A DNA stretch of 64,000 nucleotides. Source: Gnetum montanum (Eukaryota > Streptophyta > Gnetopsida > Gnetales > Gnetaceae). The stretch's first letter is position 1, and each line of letters starts with the position of its first letter. The translations under genes were made by a program, and so were the position numbers. Below the pieces are notes generated by a model, which searched no databases, was not told the DNA's origin, and worked only from the letters and a program-made list of their open reading frames with translations. The DNA lies in contig MNCI01033650.1 in assembly GCA_015680685.1 (NCBI GenBank), positions 543,305 to 607,304 of the forward strand. The letters are read 5' to 3'. Positions 47,084-58,531 of this stretch are shown piece by piece.

Positions 47084-50000
47084 TTAANCTTCCATGTCAG
47101 AAGATTTACTGCTTATCGATGGTTGCAGATTCTCGTTATTTTGGCTAGGTTTTTCGACTTCGACTTCCGAGCCTTGGTCCATGTCCATATGCGACGAGAT
47201 GATAGGAGTAGCTGCTTCACCGCGTATGACGATTTCTCTGCCCTCATAAGGCAGGTGAATTTCCTGATGTATGGGGGAAGAGACAGCTCTTAGTTGGGCT
47301 AGCCAGGGTCTTCCCAATATTAGGTTGAACCCCGGCATCTCATCCACTACTAGGAAATCAGCAGACGTTGGGAATTGATCTCTCGCTATGAAGTTTAAGG
47401 TTATTGTGCCTTTCACCATTACGCGTGACCCACTGAATGACCTTAAACATGTAGTCGTGGTTGGTTTAAGTAGTTCAGTAAGTCCTAGTTGTTCAATGAT
47501 GTGGTACGGCACAACGTTTGTCGCAGCTCCATCATCTACATGGACCCTGTGGATTTTAAACCGATTTATACAGATTGTTATAAACATGGGGGCTGTTGTT
47601 ACCTCCCCCGTTTTCTTATCCACTTTGATGTTGTCATCATGAAAACTGAGAGGCTTAGGAGTAGTCCCGTGAGGTGAGAACATCACCGCATGGATGGAGG
47701 GTTTGTTTGGGGGTAAGTCCTCGCTTACCAGGGTTGACGTTAACATGCGTACTAGAGCTTCCCGATGCGTTTGAGATGTTAGGACTAAATCATACAAGCT
47801 CAATGAAGTGTTCTTTTGTTTTAATGCTTCAGTGACTTGTGTCAAGTCGGCTGCAAAGTTTTCACTATTGGGGGTGTTTCTATTGGTGCTGACTGGGTCC
47901 ATCGGACCCAACAGTTTTATCTCTCGTTTTGTTGGCTTTTCAGTTTTTGGAGCTGTCGCTTTAGATGATTCGTGTCTTTTCGACGACTCACCTTCATTGC
48001 CTGTGCCTGGTTGATCGTTAGATGATGACATGTGTACAGAGTTTAGGGGAGTGGGCTTAGGTGCCCCCAGAGCTAGCCGTTGGCGCTCTTTCTCCAAACG
48101 TTCTCGCGTAAGCCTATCTGCTAGGCATTCTCGTGTGTCACGCGGAGGTGGAGTTGACCTCAGAGTCTGGGATCGCCCAGGAACCTTTACGACGTAGGGA
48201 GCTGGACGGGGCTATGCGTACGATTGGGCAGGAGTTTGTGCAGGTAGCTTGACGACGTACGGGGTTGGTCTTAGTGGAGGCTGAGCCTCTATCGTTGCAA
48301 CGGTAGGTGGTACTCGGACTACGAAAGGGATAGGCCGAGCGTGAGGGTTTGGTGTACCTGCGGGGTTAGCCTGAGGGATGCGCACTACGTATGGTTGTTG
48401 GTGTGTCCCGACGTCAGAGGTGGGCATGGTGGAGGGCACTCGGATTACGAATGGCCGCTGCGGGGCGTGAGGTGATTGAGGTGCAGAGTTAGCGGGGGGA
48501 ATCTGAACCACAAATGGTTTGTTAGATGTTTCTTGTTTGTTTTCGGGATAGACGGTGTTGATGCGGGGTGTGCTAGAGTCATCATCACAATAAATTGAGG
48601 TAATTACGTACGGTGTCTCTTTAGCGTTCAGGGGGTCTTTATATACCCCCATGGTTTGGTTCTGCGGTTGGATGGGGTTAGCCCCATCAAAAGTGATCTT
48701 GCCATCATCGATCATCCTTTGGATGTCCTGCTTCAGGGTGAAGCAGTAATCCGTTCCATGCCCGTTGCGTTGGTGATAGTTGTAGAAGCGATCCATCCTG
48801 AATCCTTTGGGCACGGGCGGCTCATCCGGCGTTGCCAAGCTTGGGTTCTGTACGAGTTGACAGAACCGGTCATGTCTTTGGATAGCCGCTGGGGACAATT
48901 GCTTATGTTGCATCAATCCAACCTTTAAAAGTTGATCAAAGAGCTGGGATGGCTTCATCGGTAAAGGCGTGTACTGAGAGGGTTCCTTCCTCTCGAAGTT
49001 ACGTGTACGGTTCGTCAGGTTTTTTGATGACGATTCCGGGGCTGTTGTGGGAGCGGGCTGATAGTAGTTAGTGGGGGGAATGGGTGGTTTGTATTGATGC
49101 GTGGTGTTTGTTTGCTGCACCCCTGCTATTGCTGCTACAGTTGCCTTGGCCTTTTCTTTGTCTTTCTTAGTGTGTTGGTTTCTGAAAGTCTGGTACGCAG
49201 GGTCATTGCTATTTTGAGCAGCTTCCTCTATGTTTTTGATTTGTTCAAATGCTTGGTTCAGATCGCGCCCATTGAGGTAATACAATTTGGACTTGAAGAA
49301 GTCGTTGACAGCCCCTTTCAGTATCGTGAGTAGATAGGTTTGAGAGATTGGGTCGTGTAACTCGTTGAGAGCTGCGCTCCATCTCTGAATGAACTTCTGC
49401 ACTGGTTCGAGCGGTGCTTGCTTGATCTGCATCAGGCTGTCCAGTGTCGCTTCAGGTTTCAAGTTATACTTGAACCTGGTCACAAATTGGCATAGAAGAT
49501 CGTCTAGGGAAAGGATGGAATTCCTGGGCAAGGCCCGATACCAGTCAAGTGTCCTTCCTGCAAGGGACATGGGGAATACTCATAGTATTGAGTGGGGCCA
49601 TGCCTGAAGGAGTGCGCACTCTAATCTGAACATGATGAGGTGGGCGTTGGGGTCTGTCTCCCCGTTATACTTAGTCAGCGTTGGGAGGGGGACACCCTTG
49701 GGCAAAGTCAATGGCGGGACAGAGGAGCTGATAGGGTCATCACTATAGAAATCTACTACTCTCAGCTCTCCATCAGCGACGGTTTTGAGGCGTTTTACCT
49801 TATCTGTCAATTCTTGTATCAATTTTTTAGCGTCCCCCCAATCTTGGGTGCTCGGTGAAGCTACAGGCTGGGGGTATGGGGCTGCATACCAGCTAGATTG
49901 CTGGGTCACAGGTTGGAAAGCCAAAGGCTGGGTGATCGGCGGTTGTGCCTGGGGGTAATTAACGGCGGGGAGTGTTAAGGTTGAGATGTTAAGAGGAAAA

Positions 50001-50947
50001 TGTTGTGGTTGTTGTTGTTGCTGCAGCTGGGGCTGTGCTTGAGGAGCAGTAATCGGGGGAATTGCGTGGGGCGGGACGTGGTGATGAGGAATTTGATATG
50101 ATGACGCCCCCCTTGCTGGCCATTGTCCCACTACGTTGTATGCGGGGACTCCCTGTTCGGCTGGGACTGCTTGGGGAGCTGTATGCGTCTGGATATGGGG
50201 TATGAAGTGAGCTGATGTAAACGCAGGGATCACATGCGGCATCCTAATTACGCGAGGTGGGAACGTTGGTCCCGTGCCATCATGAGGAGGTGGTGCTTGT
50301 GAGGACGGGCCCGCAGCTGTACTAGGGGTAACTGTTATAGGGAAGGTGTGAGGTTGGGAATCGCTTGGGAGCGGGATGTGTACGAGTGCTGGCGTTTCCG
50401 GTGGTGGCATCTGAACTTGGGCGAGTCAAGGGTGTTGTACGGACAAGGCTTCCCCTGTCCCGGGATGGAAGATGGGGTTCATCTGTGCTTGGGGGCTCAA
50501 GGTGTGGTATGAGTCTCCCTACTCAGATTGGGCAGCGAACTCATCTTCTTCCCCTGGCTGAGGCTCTAGCGCAGGTTGGTCCAATGACTGGCTCCTATGC
50601 AGAAGGAGCTGGGTAAAGAGCTCCGAGAATTGCTTTGGAATGGGGATTATGTCGTATGGGGAAGGGATGAACTCGTGTCCTCCCCTGTAAAAGAGTTCGA
50701 ATTGTCTCTTCACTTCGATTTCGGCCCGATCCACTGCCAGGCCAGCTTGTATCTTAATGCAGATGAAGTTATACTCATCTTGGGTTATAACGTTAGTGGC
50801 TGGATCTCTCCCTTGGAACCTCAAAGACCGACGGGGCCCCATTGTGGATTGCCCTCCCAAATGTGGTGTGACAGACTGCTGGGCAGCCATGGTGTCTGAG
50901 ATGTTAATGTCTTGGGTAGTGGCAGCAGTGGTGTTCACGGGATTCAT
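47084..50947 (-). pseudogene. gag-pro: Gag-protease of the young element, one frame with four stops
   Basis: A single frame from ATG 50947 (MNPVNTTAATTQDINISD) to TAA 47084, 1288 codons, interrupted only by TAG at about 50519, TGA at about 50411, TGA at about 49580 and TAG at about 48212. All four are explicable as CAG-to-TAG or CGA-to-TGA changes. Codons 1-140: N-terminal part. About 150-380: Pro/Gln-rich. About 410-560: capsid core ('LTKYNGETDPNAHLIMF', 'SLAGRTLDWYRALP', 'LCQFVTRFKYNLKP'). 'FYNYHQRNGHGTDYCFTLKQ' at about 720 resembles a C-x-H-type region. The protease is at the end: 'HRVHVDDGAATNVVPYHI' (Asp-Gly active site) and 'NLILGRPWLAQL'. Ends at an N (47088) in front of repeats; with G there the site would read AAG-GTTAA, a possible splice donor towards pol. 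Confidence 0.85.
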
Positions 50948-51255
50948 GATGATAGATTGCGTGTAAAAATGTATGTGGCCGACGTAGATGAATCTACAGC
51001 GTAAGCGTGCAGCGTAGACGCTGGCTTAAACATGTAGCGTAGACGCTGGTGTAAGCATGCAGTGTAGACGCTGGAGTAATGCGTGCAGCGTAGACGCTGG
51101 CGTAAGTTAGCAGCGTAAACGCTAGGGCACGTGTGCAGCGTAGACGCTGGAAGGTTGTCAGCGTAGACGCTGAGAGTCGGGTGTTTAAATAGGGTAGCGA
51201 AAACGCTGATGAGCGTAGACGCTGGGAAGCGTACAGTCAACTTGTTTAAGCGGAG
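50948..51255 (-). repeat. Gag leader with GCGTAGACGCTGG repeats
   Basis: About nine degenerate units of TGCAGCGTAGACGCTGG type lie between primer site and gag start. Same core as the antisense gene leader. Confidence 0.85.
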
Positions 51256-51273
51256 GCCCTCCTTCTAGCGCCA
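51256..51273 (-). other. Primer-binding site of the young element
   Basis: On minus, TGGCGCTAGAAGGAGGGC starts five bases after the 5' LTR. The TGGCGC start fits the tRNA 3' terminal CCA complement; I do not assign the tRNA. Confidence 0.75.
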
Positions 51274-51278
51274 ATTTC

Positions 51279-52517
51279 TGTACCACCCGAAATCGTCGGT
51301 CCCCGGCTGGAAAGAAAAACAGAGACCGCGGGATCGCGGGACGAGCACAAACGATCCTACCTTCGCCTGAGGGCGAGCTGGAATGCACGAAGGTAGGGCA
51401 CCTTGGGTGGTCCGCACGCGGATTAGACAAGGATTTCCTCGAGCACCACCGAAGTGTTATACGTTGGGTTATGCGTAAACTGTGTAACGGGCGTAAAACG
51501 GGCGAGCAGTGAAACAGGGCGTAAACAAAGCATAAATAGCGTAACAGTGAAAGCAAGGCGTAAACAAAGTGTGGACAGCGTAACAGCGTAAACGAGGCGT
51601 ATACGGCATAAATAGTGTGAACAGGGCGTAGACAGCGTAAATAGAGCATAAAGCGTAAACAGGGTTTAAGCAGGGCATAAAGCATAAACAGCGCAAACCG
51701 AGCGTAGACAGCGTAAAGCGTAAACAGGGCTTAGACAGCGTAAAGTGTAAGTGCAGCGTAGACAACGTAAACAAGTTTAAACAGCATAGACAAATGTAAA
51801 CAGCGTAAACAATGTGAGCGTAAACAGAATGTAAACTGCAAAAATGATGCTATAAGAACACAGTTTTTGAGGTACCGGTCTTAACGTAGTTGTGCATGTA
51901 CACAAGGCAGACGTAAAGCCCCGGTGGGTGCAGAGAGGCGGCTGGTTCGCACGGTAGACGGAGTGTAGAGACTGTGCTCAGCGTACAGGACTTCCAGCGT
52001 GTGAGGGTTTCAAGCTCTGGTTTTACAGCTTAATTGCTCTGGGTCTGCTCTGGTAAATTTTTATAGGGGAAGGGTTAACGGGAAAATCGGGTTGGGAGAC
52101 ATGTGGCGTGTCGACCGGGCGTGTACATTTTAGAAATATGGTATACGCTGGGCGTATACGCTACATCAGGCCAGCGTATACGCTGGGCGTATACGTTGGG
52201 CGTATACGCTGGACTTGCTGGGCGTGTGAACTTGGATGGACGCTGGGCGTATACGCTGGGCGTATATGCTGATGAATGCCGACGTATACGCTAGGCGTAT
52301 ACGCTGATGGATGCTGGCGTCGACTTGCTTCAATTCTTGCTCCTGTTGCACCTGCTGAGTGTACATGAGGCATGTATGCTGGGCGTTGGGCGTAGACGCT
52401 GGGCGTATACGCTGGTGGATGCTGGCGTATACGCTGAGCGTAACACTTGATAAAAATCAAGTGTTTCGATCCTCCAAAATTGCCATGTGCCAAACTCGAA
52501 ATTTTTGTGGTGTTTCA
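51279..52517 (-). repeat. 5' LTR of the young element
   Basis: 1239 bp, same ends and order as the 3' LTR. On minus: U3 with GCGTATACGCTGG repeats (52140-52440), TATA box (about 52059-52068), then R-U5 with GCGTAAACAGCG repeats (51465-51830). It differs from the 3' LTR by about 120 bases at 51872-51990, by more U3 repeat units and by an insertion at about 52321-52372 in U3. Confidence 0.95.
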
Positions 52518-52522
52518 AGGAC
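52518..52522. repeat. Target-site duplication, right (AGGAC)
   Basis: Identical to 35974-35978. Confidence 0.95.
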
Positions 52523-52793
52523 TAGACACAACTTTCTGAGATTGAGATCCTTCGACACTTGGAGGACGGCCTTGACAAGTTACCTTTAGAAGACATCAAT
52601 GTGGGACCCTATGAAGTTAGTTGTTAATTTTTTTACTTTTTCATGTTTTGGGTTAGCTTGTGTATTATAGGTTTGCTTATTAACTGCTTATTTTTGTTGT
52701 GGTTATGGTAGTAGGTACTAGGAGATGGTGTAGGCCCTAGTGGTGCAGTGAGGGATGAGAGACCTCCACCTCCACGTAGTGCCACTAGTTGAG
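52523..52793 (+). pseudogene. Old antisense gene, 3' exons after the insertion
   Basis: Continues the exon broken at 35978. After an intron (about 52617-52710) a last exon reads 'LGDGVGPSGAVRDERPPPPRSATS' then TGA; the young copy has 'GGETEGAGPSGAEASDTGG' there. Confidence 0.6.
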
Positions 52794-53458
52794 CACGACC
52801 TCATGTAGCCTTGCTATTGGACACTTTTGCTATTTTTGCTGTATCTTGCTGCTCATGCTACATACTACTTATATTTCTAATGCATGTGATTGCTACATGT
52901 GTAATGTGTAATGTGCAAACTCTTTTTTTTTATATTTTATGTTTATTTGCTATGTGCTTGCTATTCTTATAATACGATGAATTAATGCACTAAGTTAGGA
53001 TTATGTAGTGATGATGTACTAGGCCATTGTGAGCCCCATGCTAGTTTAAGGCCATAGCGGGAGGGCCTATGATAGTTTAAGGCCATTTTGGGCCACGTGT
53101 ATTGTTAGTTTAAGGCCATTTAGGCCATAGGGGTTCTAAACAAAAAGAGTGAATGATGTCAAATGACCTCTAGGAGGACACTTTATGGATAAACTAAACA
53201 AGTGAATGTGTAGACTAAACAAAATACATAAACAAAGCAAATAAATGCATAAAAAAAGTAGACAATGTGTAATCTAAGAAATAAAGCTAAATGTAAATAT
53301 GTAGACAAATGGAATGTAAGTAAAAGGTGAAATGCTTAGCTAAATGTAAAAGAAAATGATATGTGGGCGTGTTGGACTAAGGAGATACCTTAGTTGCGTA
53401 GTTGCTTCCTAACTTGGTGTAGGTTAGGAGGCACATAGGGCCTAGATGGTACTATACG
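52794..53458. mobile_element. Old element, antisense-gene 3' flank and AGTTTA repeats
   Basis: 53016-53130 has three decayed units of AGTTTAAGGCCATTTTGGGCC type, matching 46869-46990. The rest (52794-53015, 53131-53458) is AT-rich; I see nothing coding. Confidence 0.7.
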
Positions 53459-56400
53459 TTACTCCCCTTGACCTTCATCTACGATGTCAGAGGGTAATTC
53501 TACCCATAAAGTATCCTCCTGGAGGTTGTTGGCTTCCTTCATTTGTTCGGGTGGGTTAGCCTTATGCATTTCGTCCTTGTCCTTCGTTGTAAATGTGTCA
53601 TCAAGGAACTCCACCTTTGACCCTTGCTCTATGTTAATGTTGTTAATGACTAAAGGGACTATGTTTTCACCATGGATAATGACCTCACCACCTTCATATG
53701 GAAGGTGGATTTCTTGGTGAATGGGAGAGGAGATGACTTGTAATTGGGCCAACTAAGGCCTACCCAATATTAAGTTGAAGCATGACATCTCCTCTACAAT
53801 GATGAACTCAGTAGTAGTGGGGAATTCTTTCCCTACCACAAAGTCTATTGTGAATGTTTCTCTAATGAAGACATGTGACTCGTTGAAGGATTTTAAGCAT
53901 GTTATCTTTGTCGGTTTGATTTGCTCGGTGAGGCCTAATTTGTTGACGATGGTATATGGGATGACATTTGTTGTTTCCTTGTCATCAACATGCATCCTCC
54001 TGATCTTTCACTTCCCAAAACGTATTGTGATGAACATAGATGCTGTGATGACTTGATCCTTCTTAGGGTCAACTGCAATTACCTTGTTGTAGAATGTAAG
54101 GAATGTTGAACTCGATTCTTATGATGCAAGAGGCAACATCATAGCATGGATGGAGTATTCATTTGCTGGAATGTCCTTTATGATAGGAATGAAGGTAAAA
54201 ATTTGGACTAGCACTTCGTGATGGGATGATGAGTTCATAATTAGGTTGTATAGGCTCAACATCATGTTCTTTTACTTTAAGGCTTGCTTAACTTGGGTTA
54301 GTGCATTTAGGAAGTCCTTGCTAGTGTCTACCATTTTGTTGGCCTTAACCTCCTCCATGCAATCTAAGAGATAGATCTCTCGCAGAGGAGACTTGGGTCT
54401 TGTCTGTTTGGTCTATTTTAAGGCCTCAGTGCCTAGTTATAGCTTGCTGGTGGTGGCCTTTTTAAATGTTTCAGCCATGGGGACTATGAAAAGGGAGACT
54501 AGCTTAGATGGGCCTAACACCTTTTGCTCTTGATGTTGTCTAGCCATTCTATCACCTAGACACCCATTAGGCCTCCCAAGTTGCCACCTATGTGGTTTGT
54601 TGGTGTGGCTAGTAAGATTAGCTTTTGGGCAAGAAGAGGCTACCACATTACCCACCACTAGACTTTGGGTAGGTGCGAGATCAGCATGTTGCAGCACCAT
54701 AATGACAAAGGGTGGCTGAACTATTTCTACCATGACATGCTGGGGAACCCTAAACACAAATGGTGTTGTGGGTGACTAAGGTGGTACTTTGATGATAGAA
54801 GGAGGCCTTGAACTTTTGGAGGCCAAGGAGGCCCATGTGTTGCCAGGGGGCATACATATAATGAATGGTCACTGCACTAGCTTTGGGTTGTCATCAATAT
54901 TGATAGCATTGATGACATACCCTACATCATCTACGTTCAGAGGATCTTTGTATATCCTCATTAATTGGTTTTGAGTTCTCACTAGGTTGGTAGCATCGAG
55001 CACCAACTCGCCTCTATCAATCATTCATTGTAGGTCATCCTGCAGGGTCATGCAAAAGTCAGTGTTGTGCTTGGGCAACTAGTGATAGTGATGAGACCTA
55101 TCTAGCCTAAAATGTTTTGGCACTAGTGGCTTATTTGAGGCTGCTAATGTGGGGTTCTTTAAGAGCTTGTAGTATCTATCATGTCTCTTGTAAGCATCAT
55201 CAGACATCCGCTTGTACTAGATGCATCTAACCTTGAGCAATTGGTCCAGGAGTTCCAAAGGTTTAAGGGGTAGTGGGGTATACTTTGAGTGATCCTTGCA
55301 CTCAAAGTTGGGCCTCGAAGCTGGTTGCATTGTTGCCATTGATGATGTAGGCTAGTTGGTTATTGTGCTAGAGTTGGCAGTTTTGTTGTTGGCTGGGGCC
55401 TTGGGTGGCTTGGTCGTTGACTTTGGATTAGTTATTTTGGCCTTGTTGGCCGTAGTTGCCACGGTTGTAGTTTGTTTATCCTAGTCTTTGTCCTTCTTGG
55501 CATGTAAGTTCTTATATGCCATGTAGCTAGGTCTTTGTTGGCTTCTGCCATGTCTTATATGCTTTTAGTTTGGGTAAAGGCTTGGCTTAGGGACTATGGG
55601 GCTAGATGGTACAACTTTGACTTGGTAAAGTCATTAACTACATCATTGAGGATGACTAGTAGGTGCGTTTCAGCGATTGGCTTGCAGATTTTATTTAGTG
55701 ATGCACTCTAGCATTGGATAAATTTTTGCATTGGCTCTAGATGGCCTTGCTTGATTTGCATAAGCTGGTCAAGGGTAGTTTTAGGCTTCAAGTTATACTT
55801 GAAGTGCATGATGAACTAACTCAGTAGATCCTCCAAAGAGGAGATTGAGGCCTTGGATAACACCTACTACTAGTCGAGTGCCTTGCTAATGAGTGACATG
55901 ATAAAGACACATGTGATGATAGGTGGCCATGCCTACAGTAGAAAGCACTTGGACCAAAAGGTCCTCAGGTGTGCTTTAAGATCTCCTTCACCATTGTACT
56001 TGGTGAAGTGAGGAAGTGGTATCCTCATTGGGAGAGTTAGTGGTGGAATAGTAGGACTTATGGGATTGTCCTTGTAAAAGTCCATCATGTGAACTATTTC
56101 AAAGAAGGTGGCCCTGAGCTACTTGACCTCTTTCGTTAAGTTTTAGATTACCTGGAATGCTTGATCCAAGACTTGAGATATGATAGTGGGTTATTTGTAT
56201 TGTGTTGCTCACTGTGCGGGTTGTGTGGTCCATGACTTGGCTACAGGTTGTGGGGCCACACAAGATGCTTGCTACATTAGTTGTGGCATAGGCATAGTGG
56301 TTGGAGCCCATCACACATGTGTGGGCTGGGACACTAGTAGGGGTGCAAACAAGATAGGTAGGTCATAAGATGCCTAAGTCATTTGTGGTTGAGGGATTTG

Positions 56401-56715
56401 CATAGTGTGCATGTAGGGCTATACGGGCATAATGCTTGCTAGTAGGAAAGACTAAGAAGGCTACAAAAATATCACAAAGGGAAAGTTGACTGAAGGTACC
56501 ACATCTTGATGTGTGTACTACGTTTGGTGGGTCGCCACTATAGGCATTGACCTAGGAGGTGACATTGGGGCTATAACTGTGTCCAAGAAGATAGGTGGGT
56601 GGGACTATGGGAAGACTAGACTAGGGATTATCTACCGGAAGGAGGTATGGAAAGGGTCCTCATGCTTGGAACGAGCTTCAAACTCATCTTACTCTTCTTG
56701 TAGGGGCTTCTCATA
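53459..56715 (-). pseudogene. Decayed gag-protease of the old Tat-lineage element
   Basis: Protease at 53459-54060: 'MHVDDKETTNVIPYTIV' (active-site Gly replaced by Lys) and 'FNLILGRP', colinear with the young protease. Gag at about 54420-56700: only short pieces are readable, but nucleotide order follows the young gag (CAAGTTATACTTGAA at about 55790, TTGATTTGCATAAGCTGG at about 55750). Heavily decayed with stops in all frames. Confidence 0.75.
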
Positions 56716-56735
56716 ATTTGTTCTTGTAGCAATCG
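56716..56735 (-). other. Primer-binding site remnant
   Basis: TTCTTGTAGCAATCG on plus matches, with gaps, the CTTCTAGCGCCAAT of the young primer site and lies at the expected place beside the LTR. Confidence 0.4.
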
Positions 56736-56737
56736 AA

Positions 56738-58478
56738 AACATAGGAGGTTAGAACAGGACACAGAGAGGTCCATAGTTGCACAGTCTTAACCCTGCCCCT
56801 ACACAATGGCTTGGAAAATAGAAGCGAGGTGCCCATAATGGTCTTGTCAATCGAATTGGGACTTATGGACGTTATGACAAAATGTGTTTTAAGGTATTTA
56901 TATGGTGTCTTCGGTGTTCGTGGTGCTTGCAAGGGTGAGCATAGTTAAATTTTTAAGCGTGAAATGGAGGCACAAACATGTAAACAAATACATGAATAGT
57001 GAAAATGTGAGTAAAATGCCAAAAATGTGCAAGAAATGTGAAACATACATAGAATTTGAGTTAAAGGGAAAACGACACCACCCCAAATGGAGGAGTATAG
57101 TCAAATATAAAGAAGAGGTGAGGAGGTATGCAGTGTACAAACAAGCATAGTAGGTAGTAGAGTCATAGTTTTAAATGTTTGGTGATGAAGATTGATTTTT
57201 TCTATGGATTTTAAGCTTACCAGGGTGATACTATGGTGTATTCTAAGCTTTAGTGGTGTGCGGTGTGCTAGGGGATGTCCAATAGTGTCCACTAGGGTCC
57301 TGAAGTTCGCCAAGATGCTAATTGATCTTAGGTGCAAGGGTGCTTTGCTAGTTGAGGGTTTGAAAATGCTAATTAGAATGTCAAAATGTCAATCGTTGAA
57401 TGAAATTGCCAACCCCTAAAATGTGAGGCACAAGGTTATTTATAGCTTAGGTGCAAGGGTGCTTTGCTAGTTGAGGGTTTGAAAATGCTAATTAGAATGT
57501 CAAAATGTCAATTGTTGAATGAAATTGCCAACCCCTAAAATGTGAGGCATAAGGTTATTTATAGGGTTAGGGTAAGTGTGAATTGTAGATCAGGTGCCAT
57601 GTGGTAAAGGGATAGTTGGGATTATGCTGACCCTAGCTACGGTCCTACTGAAGTAAGTGGTGTTCTACTGGTGTGCTCTAACGGACCTTGTGAAGCTACC
57701 AAACTGTGACTATGCTACCAAGACTGCATGTAGGAGTGCTGAATAACTGCAAAGTACTTGCATGCTTGTCACTTTTCTAAGTGGTGTCCAGCGTGGGTAT
57801 AATTTGGGGACAAATGGGGGATGTGAAAGAGATGCAAATTGGTGATCTTGCTTGCTGAAGGAATGTTGAAGCTGAGATGCAAGCCAGTGCTAAGTTTTGA
57901 AAGCTTTTGGAGGTAGTTCTATGTGGCTATGTTAGTTACGCTCTAAAGCATATTTTGAGGGGTCAGGAAAATTTGGCAAAAAGATGAAGTTTAGTGTTGG
58001 CTACACTGACTATGCTTTGAAGCATAGTCTCGACATGGGGAGCATAGCCCAAACACTTAGAAAAATGTTGCAAAATTGATGCCTGCAAGCAGGCTATGCT
58101 AGCTACTCTCTGGAGCGTAGCACTAGAAGTTAGAAAATCTACTAAACTATTTTGTCCATCCCATACATGCTTAATAGCCTTTAGCTTAACACTTGGAGAA
58201 AATTTGTAAAATTGGTTGTTCCAAGGCTGACTACGCTCTAGAGCATAGTTCGAATAGGGTGAGTGTAGGTAGAACACTTAGAAAAATTGCAGCTGTTGTT
58301 GGCACTTAGGAAAAATTTCGCAAATTTGGGTTGTTAGTGTCAACTACACTAACTATGCTCTGGACCATAGTCTTAGCAGTGGGAGCATAGTCTCAACACT
58401 TAAAAAAATTTGCTAAGTTTTGAAACTTAGCCAATTTTACATTTGAGACTCGAGAGCTCCAAATTTGGTGGTGTTTCA
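56738..58478 (-). repeat. Old Tat-lineage LTR shared by two copies
   Basis: Pairs with 23253-24930. Right end GTGGTGTTTCA is identical to that of the young LTRs. U3 (57620-58440) has GACTACGCTC-type repeats. To its left are a primer-site remnant and gag of one copy; to its right are the polypurine tract and pol 3' region of another. Confidence 0.85.
57327..57564 (-). repeat. 119-bp tandem duplication carrying the LTR TATA box
   Basis: 57327-57445 and 57446-57564 are almost identical. Each ends in GGTTATTTATAG, a TATA box (CTATAAATAACC) on minus. The other LTR (about 23.94 kb) has one such box. Confidence 0.9.
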
Positions 58479-58531
58479 TTGATCCCTCTTTGTTGACGTT
58501 TAGAGTAGTGGACTGAGAGATGTTGACAAAG
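58479..58531 (-). promoter_or_regulatory. Polypurine tract and hairpin (right-hand old copy)
   Basis: On minus CAAAGAGGGATCAA abuts the LTR. The inverted repeat CTTTGTTGACGTTT (58488-58501) and AGATGTTGACAAAG (58518-58531) is partly decayed but matches the young hairpin in place and spacing. Confidence 0.75.

Larger units (their letters stand above)
35979..52517 (-). mobile_element. Young Tat-lineage Ty3/gypsy retrotransposon (16.5 kb) with antisense gene
   Basis: Complete element on the minus strand: 5' LTR 51279-52517, primer site, leader, gag-protease, antisense gene, RT-RNase H-RNase H-integrase, repeat array, polypurine tract, 3' LTR 35979-36939. TG...CA ends and AGGAC duplications define it. 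It is much richer in CpG than all surrounding sequence. The first 235 aligned LTR bases differ at about 13 positions, nearly all transitions, plus an 8-bp duplication, so it is not recent. A 607-base assembly gap hides the integrase C-terminus. The dual RNase H places it in the Tat lineage (Ogre, Retand, Grande relatives); the interrupted protease-RT border recalls Ogre. Confidence 0.93.
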
